Source of the DNA: Galerina marginata
Lineage: Eukaryota > Basidiomycota > Agaricomycetes > Agaricales > Galerinaceae
Reading direction: 5' to 3'
NCBI GenBank assembly: GCA_023014335.1
Contig: JAECYW010000012.1
Location: 868,001 to 932,000 of the forward strand
Length of the DNA: 64,000 nucleotides
The notes beneath the pieces are model-generated. The model saw nothing but the letters and a program-made list of their open reading frames with translations, had not been told where the DNA came from and did not search any database. The position numbers and the translations under genes were made by a program. This document shows, in pieces, positions 23,248-36,300 of the stretch. Each line of letters begins with the position of its first letter. Within the stretch, counting starts at the first letter, position 1.

Positions 23248-26200
23248 CTACAGTACCATTTCATCATCAGAATAATCAATTTCCACATCCAATCCCTGTG
23301 TTTCTAAATCGTCCATCATCTCAGACTCTCCCATAAACCTTTCTTCATCAGAATCCACAGACATATTCTCACTTCCTTCCACATGGGTTTCCCTTTCAAT
23401 AACATTCTCTGTATTTTCAAATTTTCTTGCTTCAGCCAATTCTTCCAGAGTTGGCCCCCAACTGCCCTCCAAAATTCCAGAAATCTGTCTCACAACAGGC
23501 TCCCAATTTAAACACAATCGAAGAAGATATTTTTGGCGTATATTCAACTGATAAACCAATTCTGGTGATTGTTCAGACCAATGCAAAGCAGCTTTTGTAA
23601 TAGCCCATTCTTCCTGCATCCACTGAAACATTGATAATTTCTCAGCTTCAAGTCGTCTTTCTTCTTCCATGCAACGATCAAGCTGCAATAACCATTTTAT
23701 TCCCACCCGAACATCATCATCTCCAAGCCACAATGGAATGCTAGTATTATCATCATTATCATCAGTCAGCCCAATATCCTGCCAGATATTATCATCAACA
23801 TCAAGTCTGAATAGCCCTTCAAGTTCAATTGGCAAAGGTGCAAGTGTACCCCGAGGTGCTTTCTTTGTTTCAATCATTTTGACAAGCTCAGTGCACAACT
23901 TGTTGTAACTTCTAGCCAGTGATTGAATACCTGGCTCCTTCCTGCGAATCTGCTGGTCTGTGTGCTTTTGCAACTTTGCTTGATTGACAGTATTTCGATA
24001 TGCCCTTTCCAATCCTTCAATTTCAAATTTCCGTTGTCGAAGTCGGTCACGAATCCTTTGCTTTAAAGCCAAGGCATTCATCCGAATTTTCAAAAACTCA
24101 TTTCCTATAAGTTTGCTCAGATTCATCCTGCCATCAACAGATAATTTAGCTCTTTTATTACTGATTGTTTTCTTTGTCTTCTTGATTTTATTTTGGAGGT
24201 CCTCAATATAAGATTGGACAGTAGAAGCATCCAGACCATCTTCATATTCACCACTGTCAAGCATATTTTCATATTCCTCCAATTCCTTTGCATTATTTTC
24301 CATGTTTTTGGCCAATGCCAGAATATCCTCAATCTCTTTGTTGGCCAAATGCTTGGATTGTTTGGTCAAAGGTTTTGTCTGTTCAATAATCTGAGCCTTC
24401 CATTCATTTCGTAGTACATCTTCAGTGTATCCAAGATCTAAAATTGGTTGAAGTCCTTCCACAGCAGCATTTTTCTTTTCCATAGTAGTCTTCCATTTAC
24501 GCTGCAACCAATTTCCCAGACCCAACAATGACTTTTCATCAATGTGTTTAACCTGAGTATCAATTGTATAGATACGATTGTAATATCCTGACACTCGGCA
24601 AGATGGGATCAAAGCTTTAATTGCACTCCAAAATCTTTCGCAGCCTTCACCATCTGTTAGCCCAAATCCCACACATTTACGGGGGTGATATATAACCTGA
24701 CATGGCCATTGATGACCATATGCGTGAAACACAGAGATTCCGAAGACAATGCGATCCAAAAAATTGCCTAGAAACCCAAATTTTTCACAGCTGCGGTGCA
24801 ACTGACAACCAATATCATACAAAAGTCCAATCCGCATTGACTCTGGTATATGCTCATATAGTTTCATAATCAAGGTCAAAGCATAGTGCTGCTTTTCACC
24901 AGCTGAAGTCATATTCACAAGCCACAAAACCCGATCATGTCGACAAAGCAAGGCCATAAGTCCAGTATCCGCAAAAAACAAAGTGCTAGCTTTCATTCGC
25001 TTCTCATCTGCTGCTAGAAATGAATCATGACAGCCATCAAGCACAGAAGTAGGCACTCGCATTCCAGGCTCATAGTCAGGTTGAGCACTGGCACCAGTTT
25101 GGGTCGATTTACCCTTAGACTTAGACTTTTTGGGTGGACGTATCTCTTCTACCTTTGTCTCCATTGCCTCTACCTCATCTTTAGGGATAAAAATAGTTTC
25201 AGGATGAGTGCGCGGACCCTGCCATTGCTTGCTGTCAGTCTTGCGGCGCTTTTGAGTAAAGCATGCATCAATGCAAACAATTGCATCAACCCTAGTATAG
25301 GAGTTATAACATGGACTACTAGCAAAATGAATCAGAAAAACTCACAATTCCTCAGGCTTACACCAATTTTCACCCCCAAAACAAAGAGGACATCTCTCAC
25401 GAAGATATTCACTAGGGCGGTTAGGTTGAAAGCCCTTGTTTTCATTATTCTCTTCTTCTTCCTCATCTATTACAGAAATCAATAGATGAAAAATAATCAA
25501 GTAATTTAATAACTGTACCTCCAGGTTCCGGTTCAGTTGTCTTTTCTCTTAAACTTTGCGGCTCGTAATGGACATCTACAAGCCACCATAAGAATCAAAT
25601 CAATAGCAAATAATGCCTGAGAATATTTACCTTCAGTATCATCCTCTTCATCATCCATAGATAATACAGCTCCTCTCATTTTGTTCAAATAATCCCTCAT
25701 CAACAGATTTTTGGTGTCTGTCAGAGTAGCATACCAAAGCAAAGCATTTCCAAATCTCCCACGCAAACTGTCCTACATCAATATTAGCTTCCAACATAAA
25801 CAACATAAACATTAGAGGGCACATACTCGGGTTGTTAACTTGAAATTTTTAGAACTAAGAAAACCTTCCAAAGTTTCACACCATGCAGTAGTATTAGGAG
25901 CAGCATTGGCAAACAAACTCCTAGCAAAATCCAAGACATTGAGATCAACTGCCAAGGTAGGTTCTAAAGGTGCACAAGGAAATAGGCCCTGATTCAGAAG
26001 CTGTAAAGCAGGATCCGTGCAGGTACACAAAGAAATCTTCTCAATTTCTACTTGTGATGAGTATGACTAGTCAGTAGAACAATACAGGACTTACTTTCAA
26101 AGAAAATACAAGAAACCTCAATTAAATGACCATCTGCACAGCCTAAGCATCCTTTTGGCTTCCTGAACTCCTCCATGTTACGCAAGCCCGAAGACTCATG

Positions 26201-26563
26201 CAAAAGAGACAAATATGGCTTCAACAAAGCTGGAATAATATCCTCACTCCATCTGCGCCATTGTCGCTGCTTCTTTTCAGCTCTAGACTGAGCCTCAGCA
26301 CCAATTCCATCATCTCCAGCATTCATAGGCACATGAGTAGCTTCATTTGGGGTAAGAACTGCTCCATCTGCACCTCTGACTTGCGAAAAAGTTCCACCTG
26401 CTGCATAAACTCGGCCCTCTGCACCCACAACCACCTCAGGCAGGCCATAGGGTCTCCGAGAAACAGGAACATCCGCAATAGGTACCAATGATGGTGTTAC
26501 ATTTGACCCAGCCACTAGAGGAGCTGATCCCAGAGCCGAAGCGCGACGGAAGGCAGAAGGCAT
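23248..26563 (-). CDS. KDZ transposase with N-terminal CxC1 cysteine cluster (element 2)
   Basis: Predicted RNase H-fold nuclease that cuts and moves the element. The minus-strand gene starts MPSAFRRAS at 26563; six exons join in phase to about 1,016 residues, the last running to 23248. The N-terminal cluster has GCLGCADGHLIEVSCIFF and LCTCTDPALQLL..FPCAPL (CxC1 type), then DSLRGRFGNALLWY and RCPLCFGG. Catalytic-type blocks follow: CIDACFTQKRR (first Asp), YDIGCQLHRSC (second Asp) and FGLTDGEGCERFWS (Glu). The last ~400 residues are charged, coiled helices, as in the family, ending in an acidic tail. No stop or frameshift was found in any exon. It lies inside the terminal arms, about 270 bp from the end of cargo gene A on the same strand. 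Confidence 0.92.
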
Positions 26564-26832
26564 GAAGAGAAAGAACAAAAAGAGCGGGGCCGAAAACGCA
26601 GAAAGCAGATAATCAAGAGCCACGTACCCTACCTTTATAGCAACCCTTAACAACTTACGATCACATCACACCATGGCCCGAGAACATCAAAATAGATTCA
26701 AGGTGATTGGCTGATGAGACCAAGTCACCCATACATGTCATGCGCGAAAAGATATATATATACATTCTAAACTAGAAAGTCAGTTCAGTGTTATAATTAG
26801 TATGTCAGAAGATCACTTACCAGTGCCCAAGA

Positions 26833-29600
26833 TTATGCCGCGGCCGGAAGTTGATGAGGAATAGACGGGGCCCTTCCGAAGTAGTCGAAAAATGTCTGGC
26901 AGTAAAAAGGACATGCAATCCTCTCCACCGCCGTAACACTCGCTTCCGAAGCCTCCATCATAGTCTGGGTTTTCTTGACGAAGGCCGTGATCTTCTTCAG
27001 CTCCTGTGGTGCCTCAGGCCACGAAGAAAGAAGAATGCGAAAGGCGTCAACCACCTCAGCACGATCGGCACAATTCGCAGCACCAAGCCCTTGATCACGT
27101 CGCGGCAGGTCCAGCAGCAGAGGGGTTTTAAACATGAAGCAACGATAAACCATGCGATCGCGCTGAGCTACCTCCCACTCCAATGACATTTCTGCCCGAG
27201 GAACAATGCACCGGTCCAGCGCCAGCAACTCCATGCGGAAATTATGTTCCTCGAGGTCCCAGATAATTTGCCGCATGACGGTGGTGGAAAGGCTGAAAGT
27301 GCCAGCTGCCATATCTGATTGGGAAACAACCTCGTGCCCATTCCAGTAGATCGGCGTCGGCCCATTGATTTGTACCAGCGCCTGCAGGGCGAACATCTGC
27401 TTGAGGGTATCCCCATCATCGACACGGCGACGCTTGCTCGACCTTCCAGTCGCGGAATTGGACGTGGCGTTGGCTGGCGAAGACGAAGCCCCACGCGACG
27501 AAGTTCCCCGCGACGACGAAGCCCCACGCAATGGAGCTCCACCTCTTCCTCGAGGCGCGCCGCGGCCGCGAGAAGACTGGCCTCCACCACGGCCTCCTGT
27601 CGAATTAGATGCTCCACCCATGGACGACTCAGGAGCCTCTGCAGGAGCCACCGGGTTATTCATCGCAATGCCCATTGGGCTGGCCACCATCTTCCACAAA
27701 AAATCCCTCCAGTTCTGCGGGGTAGGGAACTTGTTGTCCCCGGGAACTCGATTCGTCGTGCGACTGAACCATGCCACACGTATCGCGAGCCAGGCAACAG
27801 CATATTGCAAAGTTCGGCCAACTTTCCAGTCGGGGTTACCAGGCGTGTCATTCATCAAGACAGAGGAGGGGAAAATTGGGTACCCGTGGAGCAGCGCAAG
27901 ATCGCGATGGTTAATAATACGCTTCCAGTCAACAATGATGCCTTGACGGGCGAACCTCCAAAAAGCATTGGCTTTCGGCTGCAAAACCGATGTTGAAACA
28001 CGGAACTTCGTCATGTCGATGGCAAATTGCTGCTCGAAGGATATATAACGACCGGGATTGGGAGAAGGCACAGTCATGCTGGCCGACGAAGCAGAGGGGG
28101 CGGAAGAGGCAGGATGCATGGCCGCCATTGTCGATGACGAGGCGCGGGCGGAAGTGTCGGGCGGAGCTCCGCCGAGCGACGACGTGGAGGGTGCAGGAGC
28201 AGGGTTCGATGTCAAAGCAACACCGGCGAGGGCATTCTGCTGGGTCGACCTAGCAGGAAAGGCCGCGAAAGGGTCGAGGAGTCTAACATGGTCTAGAATT
28301 ACGAGTCAGACAAAAACGAGATACCCCATATAAACTTGAACACCTACCGTGCTCGTAATGAGAAACATGTTGCTCCGAGGTGATGTTGAAGGCGCTGTGA
28401 CCCAACCTAATATTCTGCATGCCTGTGCGTAGACATGCCCGATTCCGCGTCGCACAGGCAACACCAACGTATGCCGCGGGTTTGTTGGGCATGACTTCTC
28501 GTACCAGGCCACTGGGAATCGACGGGTCACATTCGTGGCCGATATTCATGTCGTGAGGGATCGACGAAGGTGTCCTAACAAGCCAGGTCGGAACACCCAT
28601 GGCGTGCAGACGAATGGCCACATTCGTGTCGACGGTAAGCGCGCCCATGATGGTTTTGTCAACAGGACGGGGAGGAGCATCGACATCGAGGTTCATTTCG
28701 CGTTCCTTCCAGACCGTGAGGTATGCGTAACACGCCAGAGATTCCAAGACGTGGCATTGAAAGGTAGTGACCGTAAGGAGAGTATCCTCGTATGTTTGCG
28801 GGGCAAATGTGAGGGTGAGGGATGAATAATGCATACCCGTCTTGCTGAACTTGATTTCGTCGTACTGGTTTTCCGCCCATCGACCCACGTCAATGAGGGC
28901 TTGGATTCTCGACGAAAGCGTTTTGCGAAGAGCGATGAACTCGTCTGCCAATGCAGGAACAATCCTCCCCAAACCAGAACTCTCGGCCCCCATTTCCAAA
29001 ACAAAATCCGATCTTTGAAGCTCCCTCCACGCCAGACCAAATTCGTGTCGAAAAATCTCGGAGGCGGGAGGGCGAACTGGGATGAACGCCAAGAAATACG
29101 TTCCGTTGTACCAAAACTGAGGCGCCAAGCCGGGATCAGCCAAGAAGAAATGTCCATCCATCCGAGCAAGGACCTCCTCTGAATCCTTCATTATATCCGG
29201 GAGCCAATCCATGTTCGGGGACGTGACGACAATTCCATTCGGACGTAGGTAGCCTCGTTCGTCTTCTTCGCCGCTGACGCGATAATCCAGCCCGGGAACA
29301 GCGTATTGAAGGCCGCGTTTGTATTCGTGGATCACCAGAGCGTCGGTTCCGACAAACTGAGCTGTAAGAGAACGTAAGTCATCGAATATTCCATGTACAA
29401 GAAGCAAAGAAGACGAGACATACGAGAATTCGGGCGGGTATAAGCCTCGATTTTCCAGATACCGCTTGTCGAATAGCGCTCTCGATTATAACAGTCAAAG
29501 TAAGTTACTGTAGGAAGTCAGTAAAGAAATAGAAACATGAAAACCAAAGGTACGCACATCCAGGAGGCTGAATGGGCATGGTATCGAACAAACTTCTGCA
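26833..29600 (-). CDS. Cargo gene A of element 2: unnamed agaricomycete protein with RGG-like linker
   Basis: Function unknown. Two long open stretches on the minus strand splice into one gene: the exon ending SEQHVSHYEH joins across an intron (about 28296-28350) to HVRLLDPFAAFPARSTQQN, then a Ser/Ala/Pro-rich linker. Domains in order: an N-terminal piece (KFVRYHAHSASWM, then YSTSGIWKIEAYTRPNS); FVGTDALVIHEYKRGLQY; a ~330-residue conserved part with FGLAWRELQRSDF, a helical middle, IMGALTVDTNVAIRLHAMGV and PTWLVRTP; then YISFEQQFAIDMTKFR, NWRDFLWKM; a Gly/Arg/Ser-rich stretch (GRGAPRGRGG) with a KRRRV nuclear-signal-like motif; and a final globular part ending QLPAAA. The MGALTV...VPTWLVR block is common in Agaricomycetes. 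The first exon is not resolved. No lesions were seen. Confidence 0.7.
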
Positions 29601-29679
29601 AAAAAAAGAAAACATGCATCAGAACATCAACAACAACACAGCGCAAGCGAATCGAGGCCGAAACTCGCGAAAGGCCAAT

Positions 29680-30060
29680 GGAGACGGCGAGATAGTCTGC
29701 CAGTCCTTGAGCAAAAGGAAACGCGAAGGGTCGAGGACGGCGAGGTAGTCTGCCAGTCCTCGAAGCGCGAGGGAAGAAAATTGCGAAGGGTCGATGTATT
29801 CTGACCCCCGCAAAGACGGCGAGGTAGTCTGCCCGTCCTTGAGCCAATGGAAATGCGAAGGGTCGTTGTATTCAGACCCCAGCAGAGGACGGCGAGATAG
29901 TCTGCCAGTCCTTGAGCGAAAGGAAACGCGAAGGGTCGAGGACGGCGAGGTAGTCTGCCAGTCCTCGAAGCGCGAGGGAAGATAATTGCGAAGGGTCGAT
30001 GTATTCAGACCCCAGCAGAGGACGGCGAGGTAGTCTGCCAGTCCTCGAACAAAACAAAAG
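29680..30060 (-). repeat. Left GCAGACTACCTCGCC array (about two 202-bp units)
   Basis: Read on the minus strand, GGCAGACTACCTCGCC or a one-base variant occurs six times, interspersed with GGGTCTGAATACATCGACCC-like sites (three). The pattern repeats with a period near 202 bp (29682 and 29884). The array lies in the 5' leader region of cargo gene A, with the motif in the same sense as its transcription. Confidence 0.8.
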
Positions 30061-30539
30061 AGATAGGAAGGGATCGGGGGCTTACCGGCGCTACCTGTCG
30101 ATTTTGGGCGGTGGTGGACGAGATGAAGAAAGATCACAGTAGGAAATCGATCAAAGTCCGAAATCGTCCTTTGTGACAAACGTTACAAAATCACGTGACT
30201 AGTTACCAGCGCGAAGAGTTACGCCCCCGATAAGATTGTAAAGAGATGATTTATGTAGCCGTTCTGGACATAATAAATATAGCAATCCATAGAATCATAT
30301 CTTACTCTTGCAGTATATTACTTATGTTAAAATTCTGTTGAATTCGGAACGGAAACAGAACTGCAATTATATGATTGCATGGTGAAATTATATTCAAAGT
30401 TAAGATTATCTGAAAGAAATACAGTTCTTGGAACGTTAGATGAATGATGCTTGTCATTTGCTATACATAACCATGAAGTCAATGCTCAGTACAGAACATT
30501 GCTCAACCTCTACACCTCATTTAGCAACACATCACCTCA

Positions 30540-31370
30540 TTTGACCACCGTCTCATGACGGCCGTGTCGTTCCTACAATCCCGCGCACCTCGTCATTGGA
30601 ACAATGCAGTCTGCTGTTGGCAATAAACCGCGAGAGCTCACTAACCAAAGAAAACAATTTAGCAGCCTTCCAAGATATCAGAGAGGAGTGATGGCTGGAC
30701 GTACTGGTCAACAAATTCAACGCTGATGCCAAACGCCCCGCTTGAATTGGCAAATCGAAATGAGGTGGAGGCCGTCGTAGGTCTTTGAGTCGGTTCCGCC
30801 GGTCTCAGTCTCCCCCTTCGTCGATGATTCTGAGGAGTTGTTGGTCAATGCGCATTGCATAAGGAATGAGGCAGACTTACTTCTCGTCTTTGGTCATGTT
30901 CGTGGTGACAGTATCGGTGTCGCTGAAGACGAATCCTATGCGGACGATCGTCAAAACGATATCGATGCGTGAGCCAAGGCCTAAGGTACACACCTTGTCT
31001 CCTATCCCTGCCAGATAATTAGCCCTCGCCTTGGGAGCATCCGAAATCTCGGACTCTCCTTCTATCTTCTCCGCTTCAGCTAGTCGTTCGTCGAGATTGG
31101 CCTTGTCCATCTCAGCAAGGAAGGCGGTATCAAGGGACAAGACGGACGACGAGGACGTTATACTTCGGTAGTAGGGCCCCATTTCTATTTGAGATCTCAT
31201 TAGATACAACAGAACAATTATCATGGGCCTACATACAGTCAGCTTTGATGCCTTCAAGCAATTCTTTCCGGGCATTATCGTGTAGGTGCTTCAGGGCGGA
31301 TTGGAGAGTACGAAAAGGTTCTCTGGAACCCTGAGATTAGGAATAGTGCGAGATGGAGAAGGGCAGGCGA
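30540..31370 (-). pseudogene. Captured fragment of 26S proteasome lid subunit RPN7 (PSMD6)
   Basis: Rpn7 is a scaffold subunit of the proteasome lid. On the minus strand: IPNLRVPE, LHDNARKELLEGIKAD, an intron-like GTATGT..AATAG of about 55 bp, MGPYYRSI, LDERLAEAEKIEGESEISDA, KARANYLAGIGDK, GSRIDIVLTIVRIGFVFSD, then EGGD-stop-DRRNRLK, a frame change and YDGLHLISICQFKRG. Damage: about 15-17 residues missing after GIGDK; a TGA at 30805-30807 where the family has Trp; a frame shift just after RNRLK; no PCI domain. Retained introns show that genomic DNA was captured. It sits in the centre of element 2 between its cargo genes, in a context unrelated to proteasome genes. Confidence 0.8.
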
Positions 31371-31479
31371 AGCGCGATTGGAAACGAGGTCGGTGTCGAG
31401 GGGTAGTCCGTGGGGTGCGCCGTGTTTTGAGGATAGGAACCCTGCTCGAAGCGACGGTGAAGTTGAGCGATGGAGCGAA

Positions 31480-31700
31480 CGATTGAGCTCGTTTCTAAAC
31501 TGTGAGCGATGTATTCAGCTCTGGGAGAGCAGGCGAGGTATTCAGCCTGTAGGAAGTTGGGCGCGATGCAGGCGCCCTCGAGATTGGGAAAGGGTAGCTT
31601 TGGGAGCGATGAATTCAGCTCCGATATGCTGACAACGAGCGAGGAAGTCAGCTCATTGTGAATAGGCGATGTATTCAGCCTGGAAGGTCCGACGTTCTCG
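31480..31700 (-). repeat. Central motif cluster, minus orientation
   Basis: Read on the minus strand, GCTGAATACATCGC and close variants (GCTGAATACCTCGC, GCTGAATTCATCGC, GCTGACTTCCTCGC) occur about five times. These are the same ~14-bp motif as in the arrays at 29680-30060 and 31915-32125. Confidence 0.7.
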
Positions 31701-31914
31701 ACAGGGAGGGAATGAAGATAAGCTGTTATCAGTCGCGATTGGACTTGACGGATTTCGAAGACAAGTGCCACGGTCTCGTGACTCAATTTTGGACTCTGGC
31801 CAAATTTGAACGCGATGCGCGCGTTGTTTGTCAACGGACCGCTGTTTGGCAACAGCTTTGTTTGGGTTTTATCTACTCTCCATCGTCTACCCCATCGTGC
31901 ATGATGGGATTTCG

Positions 31915-32125
31915 ACCTGGGCTGACTACCTCGTCCCAGCAACGCGGCAGACTACCTCGCCGTGTCCTAGCAGCTCACTGACTCCATCGTGAGCTGCCTC
32001 GTCTTCATTGTCTGCCGCTGTGGGCACGATGTGAGAACGACACGGGCTGAATACCTTGCCCAACCTACAACGGCAGACTACCTCGCCGTATTACTTCCCT
32101 GCAGCTCACTGAATACATCGTGGGC
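31915..32125 (+). repeat. Central motif cluster, plus orientation
   Basis: GCTGACTACCTCGTCC, GCAGACTACCTCGCCG (twice), CTGACTCCATCGTGAG, GCTGAATACCTTGCCC and CTGAATACATCGTGGG lie in direct orientation, facing away from the opposite-sense cluster at 31480-31700. Most are followed at a short distance by CAGC. Confidence 0.75.
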
Positions 32126-32153
32126 TGCTTCGTGAAGTATGTGAGGTCGTCGT

Positions 32154-32446
32154 TGTCTGGTTTTTCATCCGCGCGCGCTCCGTTTCTATGCCCAGGGTTT
32201 GTCAGTCCGCTACTTTACATTCATAGTTCTGACGATTTTTTCTTAGAATCTTTGTTTCTCATGTCGATTCCTTGCGCCCATACGACTCCCACCTGCGTCT
32301 TGTCTGGTTTTTCATCCACACTTCCCACTCCGTTTCCATGTCTGGTGTTTGTCAATCCGCTTCTCTAAATCCTCAGTTCTGACGTTTATTTCTTAGATTT
32401 TGGCTCCCCATATCGATTCCTTGCTCCCAAACGACACCCACCTGCG
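32154..32446 (+). repeat. Tandem duplication of ~148 bp in the leader of cargo gene B
   Basis: Two copies begin GTCTGGTTTTTCATCC (32154 and 32303) and share TCCGTTTC, GTTTGTCA, AGTTCTGACG, TTTCTTAGA, ATCGATTCCTTGC-like and CCCACCTGCG blocks. The intervening sequence has drifted. 32447-33390 otherwise holds no gene I can support and probably serves as leader or promoter of cargo gene B. Confidence 0.6.
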
Positions 32447-33393
32447 CGAAAATCCCTCGGTTTCTTGACTTCAGTGTCATCTTCGGCGTGTTCCACCTTT
32501 CCAACCGTACCCGGCGATATCTATTCGAACAGGGACATAGTATCATCTTTCGCCACATCGACGACTCCAACTACACCAGCAACCAAGTTCTTTGAAACGC
32601 CCCTCGACTTTCTGCTTTCCACGGGTTTCGCCCCCCAACTGTGCTTTTCCGAGAGCCTGCTGTCTTCTGTTTCAATGGGTAACTTCGTTATGCCATTCTG
32701 CTACCAAGAACTAACCATCGGGTCTATAATCAGTCAATATGTACTTCTGTTTCCTAAGACTGCAGTCCCAAACTGCCTCGAGTCGAGCACTATTTGAATG
32801 CTATGACGGTGACTGTCGAATAAGTCGTGTATGTTGTCGTATTTATTTTACTAACAGCTTGAGAATGCGCGTTGATTACGGCTTCTATCTAGCATTTAAC
32901 AATATCAAATATTTGAGTTGGAGTGATCTTAGTGCGCTGACAAACCAGGAAGTTGGGTAATGCCGTTTCTGTCGTCCTCAATAGATTTTGTCTGAAACAA
33001 TCCCAACAGAACACCCCATGATTGGGTCTAGAAAACGTTCGTCAGGCACGATCCAGACCTGCTCAAAGCATCCCCCAAACCTAAATGTCCTTCAGAGAAG
33101 TCGCGGTATGTTGGAATATACATTTAACGGCTTGGAAATTCGTGTTGATCGCCGCTCCTAGCATTTACCTATATTGAATTTTTGATATGGAACTAAAAAT
33201 TTCGAGGCCCCACGAACCTGAAATACACGTCGACAGATTCTGTCACCGAAAACTTACCTCCGTTGGCCTAACTGGGTCTTAACTCCCAGACTATCCTGGG
33301 ACCTTGCCAGGGTCTGGAAAACCCTACGGGTACTTAAGGCATCGCACTGGCGATTCTTCCTATCCTTTCCCCCCATTTTTTTGGTTTTGAACC

Positions 33394-36300
33394 ATGCCGT
33401 CCAAACGCAAAGCTCCGGATGATTTCAAAAAGGCTGACAAATCCTCCAAGGTTAGTTCGTTTTGCTCGCTCAACTTCTCGTCCTCACCTACGCCTCCAGA
33501 ACGATCGAAAGGACGAGAGCGCCGACGACGAACGCGAAGAGTTGGCGCGACCTTCAGCCAGAGCGAAGGTGCTCAAGGTACCTCCGCCTGCCTCCTAACA
33601 GGTTCACAACTCACGGCCATATTCACAGAAACGTCGCGGTCGTCCCCCTGGAAAGCGTGTGGCCGAAGAAAGCGCCGACGACGGCGAACGTGAAAGTTCG
33701 GAGGAGGATGGCGAACCTCCCGTAAAGGTATTGCTCCTGCTACTTCATGATTGTCGGTCCTCATAGACTCCTCCAGCGTCCTCGTGGTCGTCCTCCCAAA
33801 GGCCTTGCTGCTGCACCTCCCTCAATGTTAGTAATTTTTGGCTCTGCTTCCCTACGTGGCCAGCTGGTGGATGTGGAAACCTTTGGGCAGACTACCTCGC
33901 CTAATGAGGAGAAGTTGTGCAGACTACCTCGCACATCTTCTCTTTGCTTAACCCGGTTGGGGTTGGGCTGACAATATCGGTCATTTGTGGAGGACTTGTG
34001 CTGAATACATCGCGCATATTTGTTCCCATTATTGGCAGACTGTGTCACCGAGTTTCCAATCCCGATGACCGCCACGTAGGCACTGAAACCTATGCTGAAT
34101 TATTTTCTTAGTCCGGCTCCGAGGGTTACGCGCGCCTCTGCACGTTTGTAAGTTTGTTCAGACATGTCGCCTTGTGTATGTTTTGCTGACTGTCTTCTTC
34201 AATAGGATGGCCAATCCACCGCCTGCGTAGGTGTCTCTCTACTTATTTATGCATTCATTTTTTTGACTCTTTTTTGCAATAGAGCGCCTCTTCCGGTTAG
34301 CGTTCGACCGACTCCTCGTCGCCGGTCCCCTGGATACACCAAATTGGCCAGCGAGGATGAGGGCTACAGCCACGCCGTCACCAAGAAGTGGCAGCGTAAA
34401 TACCACGCCAAGAAAGAGCTTCAGGCTAGGGAGGCCTTCGTGAAAGCTCGCAGGCTGGCAGGTGCGCTGAAGCGCAAGAAAGGCCGTAAACCCCGTCGGG
34501 CCAGCAATGAAGACGACGACGATGATGAGACCGAGACCGAGGACGAGGAAGCACCGGATGATGGCCCTGCCCACGGTGGCCGCCGCGACGGTGGTCCTGA
34601 CAAGGATCACGAAGGAGGAAATGAGGACACCAACGACACCAACCACGATGAGCCTGGTGCCAATGATAGCGATGGGAATTCTGGGGGTGGTCGGGCAGGG
34701 TACCCATCATCTCGAGATGTCGCACAGCCTCCTCGAGCACCTTCGGTGGATGTGTTCTCGGCGGGTCCTCCTGGCATGCCCACTAGAATTGCCCGCGGCC
34801 TTTTCGCTGCCTCTCCGCCTCTGGAGAGTGACTTGTCGGGGAGTGACTTCGAGGAAACGGAGCGTGCTGCAAAGGTTACGAGGGCCTTTCGAAACCGGAG
34901 GTCAATTTCAGTTGACAAAGATGGGGACGACGACGACGACAGCACTCTTCAGGCCGAAGTGGTGCAGTCGAGCGCACCGCTTACTGGAGAGGATTTGGAC
35001 GCCGAAGTAGTCGCATCCAGCCCGGCACCACCGGATGACGCGGCGTACGTCGACAGAACCACCAGGCGACAAGATCCCAAAGGCGCCCCTCCGGCTACCA
35101 TCCCTGGCGACGAGGATCGTTCGACGGGTGACGTGGCCAGCGGGCAAAACGAAGAAGCTCGAGCCGGTAGGACATCAAAAGTGGCCGATGAAGAGTGTGA
35201 AGATTTCGGAGTGCGTACTGAGGCTGAAGCCAAAGATATCTCTTCGAGGAATCGGCTAACAGTGGAGACTGTATACACGAAGGCCAAGCTCAGGCGCCTT
35301 TTCCATCGTGCGCCGAACCCTTGGAATCAACACCAAGCTGTTGAGGCGCGGGCTAGTCGGGTACCCGGGGAAGGCCGTATGTTATATGTTTTCATCGTAT
35401 GACATTCTATTTACTAACAGCTTTGTTTTTAATAGGTGATGGTTTTGTCATTCGTGCTCGTGGTCTCTATGTGGAGAGCACCGATCCTCAGAAGCACACC
35501 GAAGAGGAAATCCTGGCCTTCAAAAAAGAACTGGGCAATACCATTGAAGAACTCGCCGGACTTCCTGGGGCTTTGAAGGCTCCAGTCAGTCGGATGAACG
35601 ACAATGTGGCCGAAGTCAAGACTACTGTAAGTTTTAATTTAATCCTTACAAAATTTCACGTTTGCTCATGAGATTTTGAAGTTAACCTCCCTTGGTCGTT
35701 TCAACCCGGATATTCACCATATAAACTTTGCCCTCTACACCGGCACTGATCAAGCTGCCCGCCAGCTTTCGGGCATCGTAACTGCTTCTGACCTTGTGGT
35801 TGAGATGATCAGAGAGCCAGAAAATAAAGTCATGGTCCAAGACTTGGTCGACATGTTTGTGGGGATGTTGAGGTAATCAACTGCTCTTTGCTTTGCAGTC
35901 CTGATGCTAACTTTGACCATTTAGTAGCATCATTGGTAAAGCCAAGGTTGCTGAGACCATCAACAAAGGGAGCTGTGGCAAGCAGCTGGCCGCGGGTGAA
36001 CCTGTTTTGTATGTTCTTATCTTATCATCCTTTCACGTTCTGACCAACTCGCTTTCAGATCTAAATCTGCTGTGGATCGGAAAGGCAAACAACGAGCGGA
36101 TAGGCTTGATGTCGAGCCTAAGATTGTTCCTATCCGGAAGGAAGGTGTTGATAATGCAGTTGCCTACGACTTTCGAAATGTTTTTACCATGCGACTTCTC
36201 AATATGCTCAGTATGTTATTTGTTTGCTTCCTCTTCTGATTCTTTGTCTGATTTACCTTTAGATGGCATTATCTCTTGTGTGTCGACAGCTGCTATCCGG

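Noticed and set aside
26054..28215. Treating the two long minus-strand frames 26833-28215 and 28283-29407 as separate genes
   Set aside because: The downstream frame has no ATG start (it would begin at TTG) and joins in phase to the upstream frame across a normal intron.
29518..30179. Minus-strand frames with repeated RTGRLPRRP / LADYLAV
   Set aside because: Translation of the 202-bp motif array. Only a short downstream exon of cargo gene A is likely to be coding here.
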